The notes beneath the pieces are model-generated. The model had not been told where the DNA came from and did no database searches. It was given only the letters and a program-made list of their open reading frames with translations. This document shows positions 44,587 through 52,870 of a DNA stretch of 64,000 nt, piece by piece. The translations under genes were made by a program, and so were the position numbers. Position 1 is the stretch's first letter. The number at the start of each line of letters is the position of its first letter. The stretch comes from Metabacillus crassostreae (GTDB lineage: Bacteria; Bacillota; Bacilli; Bacillales; Bacillaceae), in the NCBI RefSeq assembly GCF_016908395.1, contig NZ_JAFBDU010000001.1, positions 1,464,111 through 1,528,110 of the forward strand. Reading direction: 5' to 3'.

Positions 44587-44734
44587 TAACTTGTCCTCAC
44601 TTTTCATAACGTAAATACTCAATTTGAATTTTACTTATACCTACCTAATATGTCTATTACTTCTTTTATAAAAAAATATTTGACCTAACTAAATAAGGAG
44701 AGTGATGAGTTTACTCAAATATCGCTATCTACAA

Positions 44735-45382
44735 TCAATGAATATATTTTAAAGCCTCAATTGGTTCTTTTTCACCCTCAGTAATTTCGAATGTCTCATT
44801 TTTTGTTTCCATCATCGTTAAGCTATTTATAAGAACATTTGCTACAGCTTTACGAGGAATTGTCTTACTTTTATCATCTAGAGAAACACTAGCTTTTATT
44901 GTTAAATTGTTATCTTCATCAGATAAGCTAGTAGGTCTAACAATTGTATATGGGATACCTGATCTTCTTAAATGTTCATCAGCATTAGCTTTTGCTGTTA
45001 AATAGTTCCTCATATTATCAGGTGCCATCTCTGGAACATCAGCACCTACTGAACTTAACATAACGAAATGTTTAATAGAATGCTTTTGTGCTTCATCAAT
45101 TATTTTTTTAGCACCTTCTTGATCAATTGCTATTGTTTTCTCAGGACCTGTGCCAGAACCTGAACCTGCTGCAAAAATAATTGCTTCTACATCCTCAAAA
45201 ACATGATCAATATCTCCCTCAAGATCACCAATAACATAATCATCTGCACCTAATTCTATTAAACGATTTGCTTGATTTTCATCTCGAATCAATGCAATGG
45301 CTTTATGCTCTTTTTCTTGATTAATTTGATGAATTATATGTCTTCCAGTATGTCCATTTGCTCCAATAATTAGTACATTCAT
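44735..45382 (-). CDS. Atypical SDR / NAD(P)-binding protein (YhfK-like)
   Basis: A 215-residue NAD(P)-binding protein. The ATG at 45382 follows AAGGGTGA with good spacing and begins MNVLIIGANGHTGRHII, the glycine-rich cofactor loop of atypical-5 SDRs (NmrA/HSCARG-related). FAAGSGSGTG and the catalytic-like HFVMLSSVGAD and YLTAKANADEHLR follow. It is similar in size and motifs to B. subtilis YhfK. These proteins may be redox sensors or flavin reductases; the role is unknown. Monocistronic. Confidence 0.82.
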   Translation of the reverse strand: MNVLIIGANGHTGRHIIHQINQEKEHKAIALIRDENQANRLIELGADDYVIGDLEGDIDHVFEDVEAIIFAAGSGSGTGPEKTIAIDQEGAKKIIDEAQKHSIKHFVMLSSVGADVPEMAPDNMRNYLTAKANADEHLRRSGIPYTIVRPTSLSDEDNNLTIKASVSLDDKSKTIPRKAVANVLINSLTMMETKNETFEITEGEKEPIEALKYIH

Positions 45383-45474
45383 TAAAATCACCCTTTAATT
45401 TTAGTCTAGTATTATTAGGTTTCCCTTAATGACTTGTTCGTAAACTATTATTATTTTACTATACTAGAATCCCG

Positions 45475-46326
45475 CTAGCATTCTAACCAGCTTTTCAAAT
45501 CCAAAAAACTTCTTTTTGCATCGTTTATTCCTAACAAGTATAATTCCTCAAGTTTTTTCGGATTTCTTTCAATTCTACCTACCTTGAGTTTCTTGCTAGG
45601 ACGCAGAACAAATATATTTCCATTTCTTTCTTGTTCTGAAATATGCTCCAATGTTTTGTTATACATCTCATATCGAGACAAAACAGCCTCCACTAGTTTT
45701 GGGTATTGACTATAATAGCGATTTAGCATCCATTTAATATTTGACTTTTTCTTTTTATAAAAATCATTTTTCGTTAAAATTACAATATTTCGCTTAAAAC
45801 CATCTGTTTCTGCTTTCTTAATTGGAATAGAGTCAGATATCCCTCCATCTAAGAGAAGCCTACCTCCGAATTCAACTATTGGTGAGATAAACGGCAAAGA
45901 ACTTGAGGCTCTAATAACTGTCAAAACATCCTGCTCATAATCTGCTTTTTTATAATAAACAGGTAAACCTGTTTGACAATCTGTAGTTGTGATAACAAAT
46001 TCCTCTGGGCTTGAATGAAAGGTTTGAAAATCATATGGAACAATTTTATTGGGTATTTCATCAAACAGAAAATCCATTCCGAATAATTGCCTATGTTTGA
46101 TAAAGTTTTTATATGATAAATATTTAGGGTGTGTTATGTAATCGATATTAACTTTTTTATTTCTCCCCTTCTGACGCGAAAGATAGGATGCTCCAAAACA
46201 AGCTCCTGCTGAAACACCAATTACATAAGGAAGATATAAATTCTGTTCCATAAAATATTCTAAAACTCCAGCTGTATAAATACCTCTCATACCTCCACCT
46301 TCTAGTACAAGTCCAGCATTAACCAT
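45475..46326 (-). CDS. Patatin-like phospholipase family protein
   Basis: A 283-residue putative acyl hydrolase. Oxyanion loop GGGMRGIYTAG (about 10-20), nucleophile motif GVSAG (Ser40) and catalytic Asp in LLLDGGISDSIP (about 155-166) make the Ser-Asp dyad complete. The type is that of YjjU-like bacterial patatins. It would release fatty acids from phospholipid or another lipid in the cytoplasm or at the membrane. Its basic C-terminal half (FYKKKKSNIKWML) might bind anionic lipid. It starts at ATG 46326 with a GGAGCGGTTG site. Monocistronic. Confidence 0.87.
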   Translation of the reverse strand: MVNAGLVLEGGGMRGIYTAGVLEYFMEQNLYLPYVIGVSAGACFGASYLSRQKGRNKKVNIDYITHPKYLSYKNFIKHRQLFGMDFLFDEIPNKIVPYDFQTFHSSPEEFVITTTDCQTGLPVYYKKADYEQDVLTVIRASSSLPFISPIVEFGGRLLLDGGISDSIPIKKAETDGFKRNIVILTKNDFYKKKKSNIKWMLNRYYSQYPKLVEAVLSRYEMYNKTLEHISEQERNGNIFVLRPSKKLKVGRIERNPKKLEELYLLGINDAKRSFLDLKSWLEC

Positions 46327-46675
46327 ATAACAACCGCTCCTTATTTAAAATTGTTTTATAAATATACCATATTCTCTATCATTTAATTGCCATATTCTAT
46401 GAAAATTAAAAACATAATACCTCCAACATTTATGTTCACATTTAGTAATAAAAACAAGCTTATAAAGATCTAATCCCATGATCTGTAATTTTTTCTTTAA
46501 ATTTAATTGAAACGCTTTACTTACATAGAAAAATAGTGTTAAATAATGCTAATAGAGTTTTTCAAATAATAAAATTAACAGTAAATTAGGCTGATTAGCC
46601 AACAAAAACTTAGTTTGTATGAAATAAAATGCAAGAGGTTTTGCTCGTCTAATGAATATGTAAAGGAGCGAGGCA
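46327..46675. other. Divergent spacer between the patatin gene and ykvS
   Basis: About 350 bases at very low GC. They hold the ykvS ribosome binding site (AAAGGAGCGAGG) and the two divergent promoters. No hairpin, RNA gene or repeat stands out. Confidence 0.45.
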
Positions 46676-46864
46676 ATGAAGATCGCTAAAGTTGGAAGTA
46701 TCATTGAATTTAGAGACGGTTTATCAGGTGTTGTTGAAAAAGTAAATGAAAATTCTGTAATTGTTGATTTAACATATATGGAAAACTTCAGAGACTTAGA
46801 TCTTGATAGACGAACAGTCGTTAATCACAAAAACTATAAAATTGTTAAAGATTCATTCTCTTAA
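46676..46864 (+). CDS. ykvS: Small conserved protein YkvS
   Basis: A 62-residue protein nearly identical to B. subtilis YkvS over its core (IIEFRDGLSGVVEKVNENSV then IVDLTYMENFRDLDL and TVVNHKNYK). It belongs to a DUF2187-type family of small beta-rich (SH3/KOW-like) proteins of unknown function. The ATG at 46676 has a strong AAAGGAGCGAGG site. A terminator follows 12 bp after its stop. Its occurrence beside ykvT and the que operon is conserved with B. subtilis. Confidence 0.92.
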   Translation: MKIAKVGSIIEFRDGLSGVVEKVNENSVIVDLTYMENFRDLDLDRRTVVNHKNYKIVKDSFS

Positions 46865-46876
46865 TATAACAAATAT

Positions 46877-46909
46877 AAAACATGAAGATGAAGATTCTTC
46901 GTGTTTTTT
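46877..46909 (+). terminator. Terminator downstream of ykvS
   Basis: AAAACATGAAGA, a short loop, then TCTTCGTGTTTT forms a 12-bp stem with one G-U pair, followed by a U run. Confidence 0.82.
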
Positions 46910-46978
46910 ATATACTCATTAAATTTAAATTTGGTTAATGAACAATCAACTATAACTCCTGTCAGAATGAATGAAAAT

Positions 46979-47018
46979 TAAAGAGGCTGGGATATCATTC
47001 TTACGTCCCAGCCTCTTT
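46979..47018 (-). terminator. Strong hairpin terminator, downstream of the gene at 47080
   Basis: AAAGAGGCTGGGA and TCCCAGCCTCTTT: a 13-bp perfect stem with a 13-base loop. It lies 61 bp after the stop of the minus-strand small gene. It lacks a long U run and may act on either strand. Confidence 0.7.
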
Positions 47019-47079
47019 AGCTTCTTATCGTTAAAATTCTTAAGGTTAAACAGAAACTACAAAAAAACTACTAGACCAG

Positions 47080-47349
47080 TTAATTCATGAGCCCTTCATC
47101 TATGTATACTTCCATTCCCTCTTCCTCAAGGCAATCACCAAAATATTTAACTTCTTTCTTATAATCGTAGTTGATGATATTTAAGTCTTGATCATCGGCG
47201 TCATACACAGCAACTACTGCATCATTTGCATAGAGGTTTATATAATCATCTGTTCCTTTTAATTGTGCCTTCACACTAAATTTCTCGCCTTTGATTAATT
47301 TTTTATTATCTTTTAATGCTTTTGATAGTAAAGCTTTAATTTCATCCAT
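47080..47349 (-). CDS. Small acidic hypothetical protein (89 aa)
   Basis: An acidic soluble protein with an N-terminal lysine-rich helix (IKALLSKALKDNKKLIKGEKF) and a C-terminal alternating strand/acidic part (DADDQDLNIINYDYKKE). The ATG at 47349 is preceded by GGAGG. The pattern 'KGEKFSVKAQLKGTDD' suggests a small beta-sandwich. No family is recognised. It is not the B. subtilis ykvR product as I remember it. A hairpin terminator follows. Confidence 0.65.
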   Translation of the reverse strand: MDEIKALLSKALKDNKKLIKGEKFSVKAQLKGTDDYINLYANDAVVAVYDADDQDLNIINYDYKKEVKYFGDCLEEEGMEVYIDEGLMN

Positions 47350-47547
47350 ATACTTTGCCTCCTATAAATTCAACTTCTTATAGGTTGTATCATATTGTAG
47401 AGTGTATATACAAGTTCTTTCATCTTTTTAAAAAAAGTTCCATGTATCACCACTTATTATTTATAGGAAAATTGTTAAGGAGATACGTCTATCTTACTTC
47501 CATATGATTGAACAAAAATTAATTAAACTCTTAATTTTATCCAGAAT

Positions 47548-47578
47548 AAAAAGACAATCCAATATTAGATTGTCTTTT
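47548..47578 (-). terminator. Terminator of the que operon
   Basis: AAAAGACAATC, a 9-base loop, GATTGTCTTTT with further A's to the left, 68 bp after the queF stop. Confidence 0.78.
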
Positions 47579-47645
47579 ATAAATGCAATTTATCAATAGA
47601 AAACTTTGAATTATGATATCAATTTCTCAAGAATTTATAATGATA

Positions 47646-48143
47646 TTATCGATTATCAATCGTCTCAGGATATAAATCATGATTCATTAAACGAAAATTT
47701 GCCATTTCCTCATATTTCGTACCTGGTTTGCCATAGTTTGTGTAAGGATCAATAGAAATTCCTCCACGCGGAGTGAATTTGCCCCATACTTCAATATAAC
47801 GAGGATCCATTAATTCAATTAAATCATTCATGATGATATTCATACAATCTTCGTGGAAATCTCCATGATTTCTAAAGCTGAATAAGTAAAGTTTTAATGA
47901 TTTGCTTTCCACCATTTTCACATCAGGTATATAACTAATATAAATTGTGGCAAAATCAGGTTGCCCAGTTTTTGGACAAAGACTAGTAAATTCTGGACAA
48001 TTGAATTTCACGAAATAATCTCGATTAGGATGTTTATTATCAAATGCTTCTAAAATTTGTGGAGAATACTCAAATAAATAGTTCGTTCCCTGATTACCTA
48101 GTAGTGTTACATCTTGTAGTTCTTCATCTTTTCTTCCTGACAT
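47646..48143 (-). CDS. queF: NADPH-dependent 7-cyano-7-deazaguanine reductase
   Basis: A 165-residue enzyme reducing preQ0 to preQ1 in queuosine synthesis. It closely matches B. subtilis QueF, with the nucleophilic Cys in [12 protein letters not shown] and the family motif [16 protein letters not shown]. The ATG at 48143 is used because AGAGGAAAG precedes it and the family starts here; an in-frame ATG lies six codons upstream. It is the last gene of queC-D-E-F, 76 bp after queE. Confidence 0.97.
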   Translation of the reverse strand: MSGRKDEELQDVTLLGNQGTNYLFEYSPQILEAFDNKHPNRDYFVKFNCPEFTSLCPKTGQPDFATIYISYIPDVKMVESKSLKLYLFSFRNHGDFHEDCMNIIMNDLIELMDPRYIEVWGKFTPRGGISIDPYTNYGKPGTKYEEMANFRLMNHDLYPETIDNR

Positions 48144-48219
48144 GTTCTTTCCTCTTTTCATAAACTAGTTTTATCTTAATAGTCAATCATAATAATAATT
48201 TAATTTAATAGAAGAAACT

Positions 48220-48948
48220 TTATACACCTCGTTTATTACCCCAGACCAATGTATGTAGCTGTGGTAATACGCGGACATCGTTCAAGTCTCTATCTTCAAT
48301 AACTTGGTCTATTAACCATTCATATTTTGTTAATAATGTTTGAACTAGCTGATTTGTTTCAGCTTTAGATACATCTTCATTTCCTACTTGTAGATAAAAT
48401 GGAATTGAAGGATAACGAAGATGAACCTTTTTTGCATAAGTAAGATCTTCTAAATCGAATACTACTACCTTTAAACTGATTGAGTTCTGCTGGTATTCTA
48501 CCGAAACTTTTTCAATGATTTCATCAAGCTTATCAAAATCTGTTTTCATCCCAGAGCTTGGTGGTTTAGGAGATATTGTTAAATCATCAATATCCTTTAA
48601 CCACTCCTGGTACTTACTTCCTTGTGTCTCAATAGCAATCTTTTTACCATTTTGCTTTAGAAATGAAACAAGTTCAACTAGATTTGTTAGAAGTGCAGGG
48701 TTACCTCCTGAGATTGTTACATGTGAAAAACGATCTCCACCTAATTGAACCAATTCTGACCATATGTCGTCTGCTGTCAGTTGTCGAATATCATCTTTAG
48801 CAGAGCCATCCCAAGTGAAAGCTGAATCACACCAACTGCAAGAATAATCACATCCTGCTGTTCGAACAAACATCGTTTTTTGTCCGATAACCATTCCTTC
48901 TCCCTGAATTGTCGGACCGAATATTTCTAAAACAGGAATTTTTTTCAT
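48220..48948 (-). CDS. queE: 7-carboxy-7-deazaguanine synthase
   Basis: A 242-residue radical SAM enzyme that ring-contracts carboxy-tetrahydropterin to 7-carboxy-7-deazaguanine. The cluster motif is CDYSCSWC (CX3CX2C) at about 33-40, preceded by GPTIQGEGMVIGQKTMFVR. SGGNPAL is the SAM-binding glycine motif. The start overlaps the queD stop by four bases. Size matches B. subtilis QueE. Confidence 0.96.
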   Translation of the reverse strand: MKKIPVLEIFGPTIQGEGMVIGQKTMFVRTAGCDYSCSWCDSAFTWDGSAKDDIRQLTADDIWSELVQLGGDRFSHVTISGGNPALLTNLVELVSFLKQNGKKIAIETQGSKYQEWLKDIDDLTISPKPPSSGMKTDFDKLDEIIEKVSVEYQQNSISLKVVVFDLEDLTYAKKVHLRYPSIPFYLQVGNEDVSKAETNQLVQTLLTKYEWLIDQVIEDRDLNDVRVLPQLHTLVWGNKRGV

Positions 48949-49388
48949 TCCTGTCCCTCCTTCTTCTTAGGACGGAACACAACATAGCTTGTAGGTGTTT
49001 CTCTTACGAAAACTTGAACACATTTTGGCTTATTGTCTTTTGTATCAAGATCACTTTGCGCCAATTCCCAAATTGCTCTAGCAACGCCTTCAGTTGTAGG
49101 AAAGTAATTAGGATCCACTTCTGAAAATACATCACTATGATCATTAAGGATAGAGTGATCAAAACGATTGTGAATCAGTTTTTTTAATGAAGCAAAATTA
49201 ACAAGAAAGCCAGAATCATCTAACTCGTCACCCGCAATTGTTACATTGACAAAATAAGTATGACCATGGACCTTCTGACACTTCCCAGCATCTTCATGAG
49301 GGATATAATGTGCTGCTGAAATATGCATATCCTTATTTAATTCAAATTGATAATTATGCTGTACTTGTGGATAGATTTGTTGAATCAT
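48945..49388 (-). CDS. queD: 6-carboxy-5,6,7,8-tetrahydropterin synthase
   Basis: A 147-residue PTPS-fold enzyme converting dihydroneopterin triphosphate to carboxy-tetrahydropterin. Zinc-binding histidines are in the ISAAHY block and in KVHGHTY, and the catalytic Cys in GKCQKVHGH. The Asp-His pair of HSILNDHSD and the Glu of [10 protein letters not shown] are also present. It overlaps queC and queE by four bases each, so translation is coupled. Confidence 0.95.
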   Translation of the reverse strand: MIQQIYPQVQHNYQFELNKDMHISAAHYIPHEDAGKCQKVHGHTYFVNVTIAGDELDDSGFLVNFASLKKLIHNRFDHSILNDHSDVFSEVDPNYFPTTEGVARAIWELAQSDLDTKDNKPKCVQVFVRETPTSYVVFRPKKKEGQE

Positions 49389-50047
49389 TGTCCATCAACA
49401 CCTTTTTCTAGTAGATAGTCATTAAGACCCTTTTTTCTCAATTCACATGCAGGACATTCTCCACATCCTTCGGCAATGATCCCGTTGTAGCAAGTTAACG
49501 TTTTTTGACGAACAAAATCAAGGACTCCAAGATCATCTGCAAGTTTCCATGTTTCAGCTTTATTAATCCACATTAAAGGAGTATGAATAACAAATGATTT
49601 GTCTAACGCAAGGTTTAATGTCACATTACACGATTTCACGAAAGCGTCTCGACAATCTGGATAACCGCTAAAATCTGTTTCACATACTCCTGTTACAATA
49701 TGCTTTGCTCCAATTTGGTTAGCCAAAATCGTTGCAAATGACAAAAATAATAAGTTTCTACCTGGAACAAAGGTTGAAGGTAGCTCACCATCTTTTTGTT
49801 CTATTTCAATATCCGATCTTGTTAAGGCATTTGGTGCCAGTTGATTTAAAAGTGACATATCTAACACATGGTGCTGCACACCTAGTTCTTTTGCAATTGA
49901 CTCAGCAACCTCAATTTCTAAACTGTGTCTCTGATTGTAATTAAATGTCACAGCAACTACTTCTTTAAATTGCTTAAGAGCCCAAAATAAACAAGTTGTA
50001 CTATCTTGACCACCACTAAAAACCACTACTGCTTTTTCATTTTTCAT
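49385..50047 (-). CDS. queC: 7-cyano-7-deazaguanine synthase
   Basis: A 220-residue ATP-dependent enzyme turning 7-carboxy-7-deazaguanine and ammonia into preQ0. The PP-loop FSGGQDSTT is at about 10-18. The zinc-binding cysteines are in [10 protein letters not shown] near the C-terminus, plus the Cys in KTLTCYNG. It is the first gene of the operon, and a preQ1-I riboswitch with terminator lies in its leader. Confidence 0.97.
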   Translation of the reverse strand: MKNEKAVVVFSGGQDSTTCLFWALKQFKEVVAVTFNYNQRHSLEIEVAESIAKELGVQHHVLDMSLLNQLAPNALTRSDIEIEQKDGELPSTFVPGRNLLFLSFATILANQIGAKHIVTGVCETDFSGYPDCRDAFVKSCNVTLNLALDKSFVIHTPLMWINKAETWKLADDLGVLDFVRQKTLTCYNGIIAEGCGECPACELRKKGLNDYLLEKGVDGQ

Positions 50048-50216
50048 AAATAAAACGTTCCCTTCTTACCTATATAAATGCATAACCAAATTTATATTAC
50101 GCAACCTATTAAATATCTTTTTACTTGCTTATGTTGGATATTTTGTTAATTTCTCAATACGACCTATAGCTGTGCTTATCCACAGAACTACTTTATTCCG
50201 TCACAACCCTAAACAA

Positions 50217-50246
50217 CAAAAAACACCTTCGAAAGATTCGAGGTGT
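50217..50246 (-). terminator. Terminator in the que leader (riboswitch expression platform)
   Basis: On the minus strand ACACCTCGAA pairs with TTCGAAGGTGT, one base bulged, followed by a U run (50222-50217). It lies about 40 nt downstream of the preQ1 aptamer, where ligand binding would favour termination. Confidence 0.75.
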
Positions 50247-50287
50247 CCAGCATTTATCATATAAAAAAACGCATATCAAAGATATTG

Positions 50288-50326
50288 TCGTAGTTTTTTA
50301 TAGAGGGTTGTGCTAGAACCTCTCCC
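50288..50326 (-). ncRNA. preQ1-I riboswitch aptamer
   Basis: The minus strand reads GAGAGGTTCTAGC, ACAACCCTCTA, then TAAAAAACTA: the class I preQ1 pattern AGAGGUUCUAGCnnnACCCUCUAUAAAAAACUA. The short stem is closed by GAGAGG/CCTCT, and the A-rich tail forms the pseudoknot. It is in the leader of queC-D-E-F, so preQ1 represses its own synthesis. Confidence 0.95.
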
Positions 50327-50434
50327 GATTCATTTATTTGTAATTGAATGCGGATTGGCTATTAAATTTTCAACTTAAAAAATATATCACGAAAATCTCT
50401 AACTTGCAATGAAATTGTAACAGGAGTGGTCATC

Positions 50435-51778
50435 ATGTCATTTAAGCAAATAATCATTCGTATCCGAAATAGCTTTTGGTATTTGCCAACAGTTTACGGA
50501 GTATTAGCATTTATTTTAGCTATTTTAAGCATGTTATTAGATCGTTATTTAATTCAGAACTCCTATTATAAAGTAATTCCAGATGTTTTTTTATCGGATA
50601 TGGATCTAGCTCAAACAATATTGAGTTCTTTGTCTACATCATTATTAACCATGACAACCATTACCTTTTCTTCCATACTTGTTGTATTAACAACTTATCT
50701 ATCACAATTTTCGCCAAGAACACTTCAGAATTTCATTACAGATCACCATACTCAAAGAGTTCTCGGTATATTTATTGGGGGATTTATTTATACCGTTATT
50801 TTATTACTCTTAGTTCGTAAAAATGATATAAGTACACTATTCATTGTACCTACACTTGCGATCATCGTATCAATTATTTGCTTAGGAATGTTTGTTTTCT
50901 TCATTCATCATGTGACTACATGGATAAAAGTCAGTAATTTAATATTTAATATTACATCAAAGACGATATCTTCCATTCATAAGCATTTTGTAGATGAGCA
51001 GGAATTTATAAAAATTTCACCTTGGGAGGACTGGGAGTACGAGGAGATCAACACAATCCAACCATTTCAACTAAAAAGTAAACGCTCAGGATATATCGAA
51101 TACATTGAATTAGAAAAAATAATCCTACAAGCTACAAGAGATAATGTTATTGTAAGAATTGAGCAAAGCTTAGGTAAATATGTTGATGAGGATACAACAA
51201 TCTTCTCAATATGGTATTTAAAAGATGTGAAATTAGCTTCCAAATTTTTATCATTTATAACGATTTCAACAGACCAAGAGCCTGTTCAAGATGTTAATTT
51301 TGGACTTCAAAAATTAGTTGAAATAGCTTTAAGAGCAGTTTCACCAGGAATAAATGACCCATATACAGCAATCAATAGCATAAATCATTTAGCAAAGATT
51401 CTTTCTCTTCTTGGTAAAAAGCACTTGGAAACACCCTTCCATTTTGATAACTACCATCAATTAAGAGTGATCTTTGAAAAGCCTACTTTCGATGATTATC
51501 TTTACGAGACATTCTACCAAATTCGCCATTATGCAAAAGAAGATGTTTCTGTTATGGCATCTATTTTAAAAGCTTTAGCTTTTATTTGCGAAGGTAATTC
51601 GAAATATATTAAGAAAAGTGTTTGGGAATTTTCTTTTTATATATCTGAAGGATTAAACCAAGAAAAATGGCTTTCGAAAGATCGTGATTTCTTAAATAAA
51701 ATGTTGCGCAAAATTGCACTAAACTGTGATAAACAAAAAAAAGAAAATGAAATATTTATTAAAAAAGCTCCTGATTAA
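50435..51778 (+). CDS. DUF2254 family membrane protein
   Basis: A 447-residue protein with four N-terminal membrane helices (about residues 12-38, 58-80, 103-125 and 132-157). A long cytoplasmic domain follows with AVSPGINDPYTAINSINHL (about 303-321), the hallmark of DUF2254. The ATG at 50435 is preferred (AGGAG 8-9 nt upstream) over a GTG three codons earlier. The function is unknown; the architecture recalls channel-like proteins. It is divergent from the que operon and is followed by a terminator. Confidence 0.9.
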   Translation: MSFKQIIIRIRNSFWYLPTVYGVLAFILAILSMLLDRYLIQNSYYKVIPDVFLSDMDLAQTILSSLSTSLLTMTTITFSSILVVLTTYLSQFSPRTLQNFITDHHTQRVLGIFIGGFIYTVILLLLVRKNDISTLFIVPTLAIIVSIICLGMFVFFIHHVTTWIKVSNLIFNITSKTISSIHKHFVDEQEFIKISPWEDWEYEEINTIQPFQLKSKRSGYIEYIELEKIILQATRDNVIVRIEQSLGKYVDEDTTIFSIWYLKDVKLASKFLSFITISTDQEPVQDVNFGLQKLVEIALRAVSPGINDPYTAINSINHLAKILSLLGKKHLETPFHFDNYHQLRVIFEKPTFDDYLYETFYQIRHYAKEDVSVMASILKALAFICEGNSKYIKKSVWEFSFYISEGLNQEKWLSKDRDFLNKMLRKIALNCDKQKKENEIFIKKAPD

Positions 51779-51801
51779 ACAGGTGGGGATGAACCACCTG
51801 T
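51779..51801 (+). terminator. Terminator downstream of the DUF2254 gene
   Basis: ACAGGTGG, a 7-base loop, CCACCTGT followed by TTTT. It directly abuts the stop codon and may also end the convergent small gene at 51810-51935. Confidence 0.8.
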
Positions 51802-51809
51802 TTTCCCGA

Positions 51810-51935
51810 TTAACTATCTTTCTTTTTCCCGCCTTCTTCAGCAAGCTGATCAAAAGATTTCACTTTACCGTGTGGATTTTGGGATTGCTTACGAACTGTC
51901 CATTGACGTTCCTGCTGTGATTTTGATTGTGTCAT
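51810..51935 (-). CDS. Small hydrophilic protein (41 aa, DUF6254-like)
   Basis: A short gene running from an ATG at 51935, with GGGAG upstream, to a TAA at 51810. The protein starts MTQSKSQQERQWTVRKQSQN and continues PHGKVKSFDQLAEE. The 'QERQW..RK..QNPHGKVKS..QLA' pattern matches, from memory, the DUF6254 family of tiny Bacillus proteins. It is polar with no membrane segment. It is convergent with the DUF2254 gene and shares its terminator. It falls below common length cut-offs. Confidence 0.7.
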   Translation of the reverse strand: MTQSKSQQERQWTVRKQSQNPHGKVKSFDQLAEEGGKKKDS

Positions 51936-52041
51936 TTTCAAACTCCCTCTGTTCGCATTTTGCTTCATACTTTGAAGTCTCTTTTATTTTTTCCTGTAAC
52001 TCTAATTTCATTCTTAGATATCTTTTAGCCTCCGATTAGTT

Positions 52042-52418
52042 CTAGCAAAAATGAGAAAGAGACGTACAATAATTAATAGTGCCTGTCAAACAAAAAGCAA
52101 ACACAATAAATGTAAACAGATTTTGTATAATAAAAACAAAACTTAATCCAGATAAAATAAAAATTAGTATAAGTAATCCAAACTCTCGTCCACCAAAAAA
52201 AACATAGCTCGAACAAGCAATTGCAACTGCAAAGATATAACCAGGCCATGTATATTCTAAAAAATGCCAATATGTCTTTCTTCAAACATAAATAGCATAC
52301 TTAATACAAAGAGAATACCATCTGGAGCTAATAAACCTCTTGTACCATGAAAACAACCCCATTGATTTCCATATTTCTCCTTACTAAAACTTGTTTTTTT
52401 AAAACTCGATGGAAACAT
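52042..52418 (-). pseudogene. Frameshifted small membrane protein gene
   Basis: Read from an ATG at 52418, the minus strand encodes a sensible protein (MFPSSFKKTSF, then YGNQWGCFHGTRGLLAPDGI and LFVLSMLFMFEERHIGIF). It then hits a stop at a run of six A's on the plus strand (52259-52264). If one base is added to that run, translation continues in frame (LEYTWPGYIFAVAIACSSYV and so on) with two more hydrophobic segments to a stop at 52042. The length of 377 is one short of a multiple of three. Either a real mutation or a homopolymer sequencing error. Family not recognised. Confidence 0.65.
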
Positions 52419-52452
52419 ATCACATAAAGCTTAGAAGGCTTACCGAAAAAAC

Positions 52453-52493
52453 AAAAAGACCAAATCATCACTATATAGACAATCGGTCTTTTT
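52453..52493 (-). terminator. Terminator downstream of pucM
   Basis: AAAAAGACC and GGTCTTTTT form a 9-bp stem around a 23-base loop. It lies 36 bp after the pucM stop and works in both orientations by sequence. Confidence 0.65.
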
Positions 52494-52528
52494 ACTATGA
52501 ATTATTTATATTCAGTATTGCTTTCAAG

Positions 52529-52870
52529 TTAACTTCCACGGTATGTTTGATAGCTCCAAGGAGATACTAGAAGTGGAACATGATAATGCCCTTTTCCTAG
52601 TTCAACTCCAAATCGAATCGGCACAGAATCTAAAAACCTTGGTTCACCAAGCATTTCATTCACCTTAAAATATTCACCTACATAAAAAACTAATTCATAA
52701 ATCCCTGCAGCTTTTAACTCCTGAGGAGACACACGACCATCAGAATTGGTCACCATTTTCGCTAAGAATAATCGATCATCATCATTAAGCTTCCACAATT
52801 CAACTGTCATTTCCTTTGCCGGTATTCCTTTTGCAGTATTCAGTACATGTGTTGATAAAGTAATTGTCAT
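52529..52870 (-). CDS. pucM: 5-hydroxyisourate hydrolase (transthyretin-like)
   Basis: A 113-residue enzyme hydrolysing 5-hydroxyisourate to OHCU, the step after uricase. It has the N-terminal STHVLNTAKGIPAKEM with the active-site His, RVSPQEL in the middle, and the diagnostic C-terminal tetrapeptide YRGS. It overlaps pucL by four bases, so the enzyme is made with its partner. Size matches the family. Confidence 0.95.
   Translation of the reverse strand: MTITLSTHVLNTAKGIPAKEMTVELWKLNDDDRLFLAKMVTNSDGRVSPQELKAAGIYELVFYVGEYFKVNEMLGEPRFLDSVPIRFGVELGKGHYHVPLLVSPWSYQTYRGS

Larger units (their letters stand above)
50048..50434. other. Divergent spacer between queC and the DUF2254 gene
   Basis: It contains the queC leader (riboswitch aptamer 50288-50326 and terminator 50217-50246) and, to its right, the promoters of both divergent units. 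Between the terminator and queC (50048-50216) I see only a ribosome binding site (AAGGGAACG). Confidence 0.6.

Noticed and set aside
52073..52285. Minus-strand open frame of 70 residues, rich in Cys/Trp/Phe/Tyr
   Set aside because: It overlaps the better, frameshifted membrane-protein reading in another frame, has odd composition and no ribosome site.
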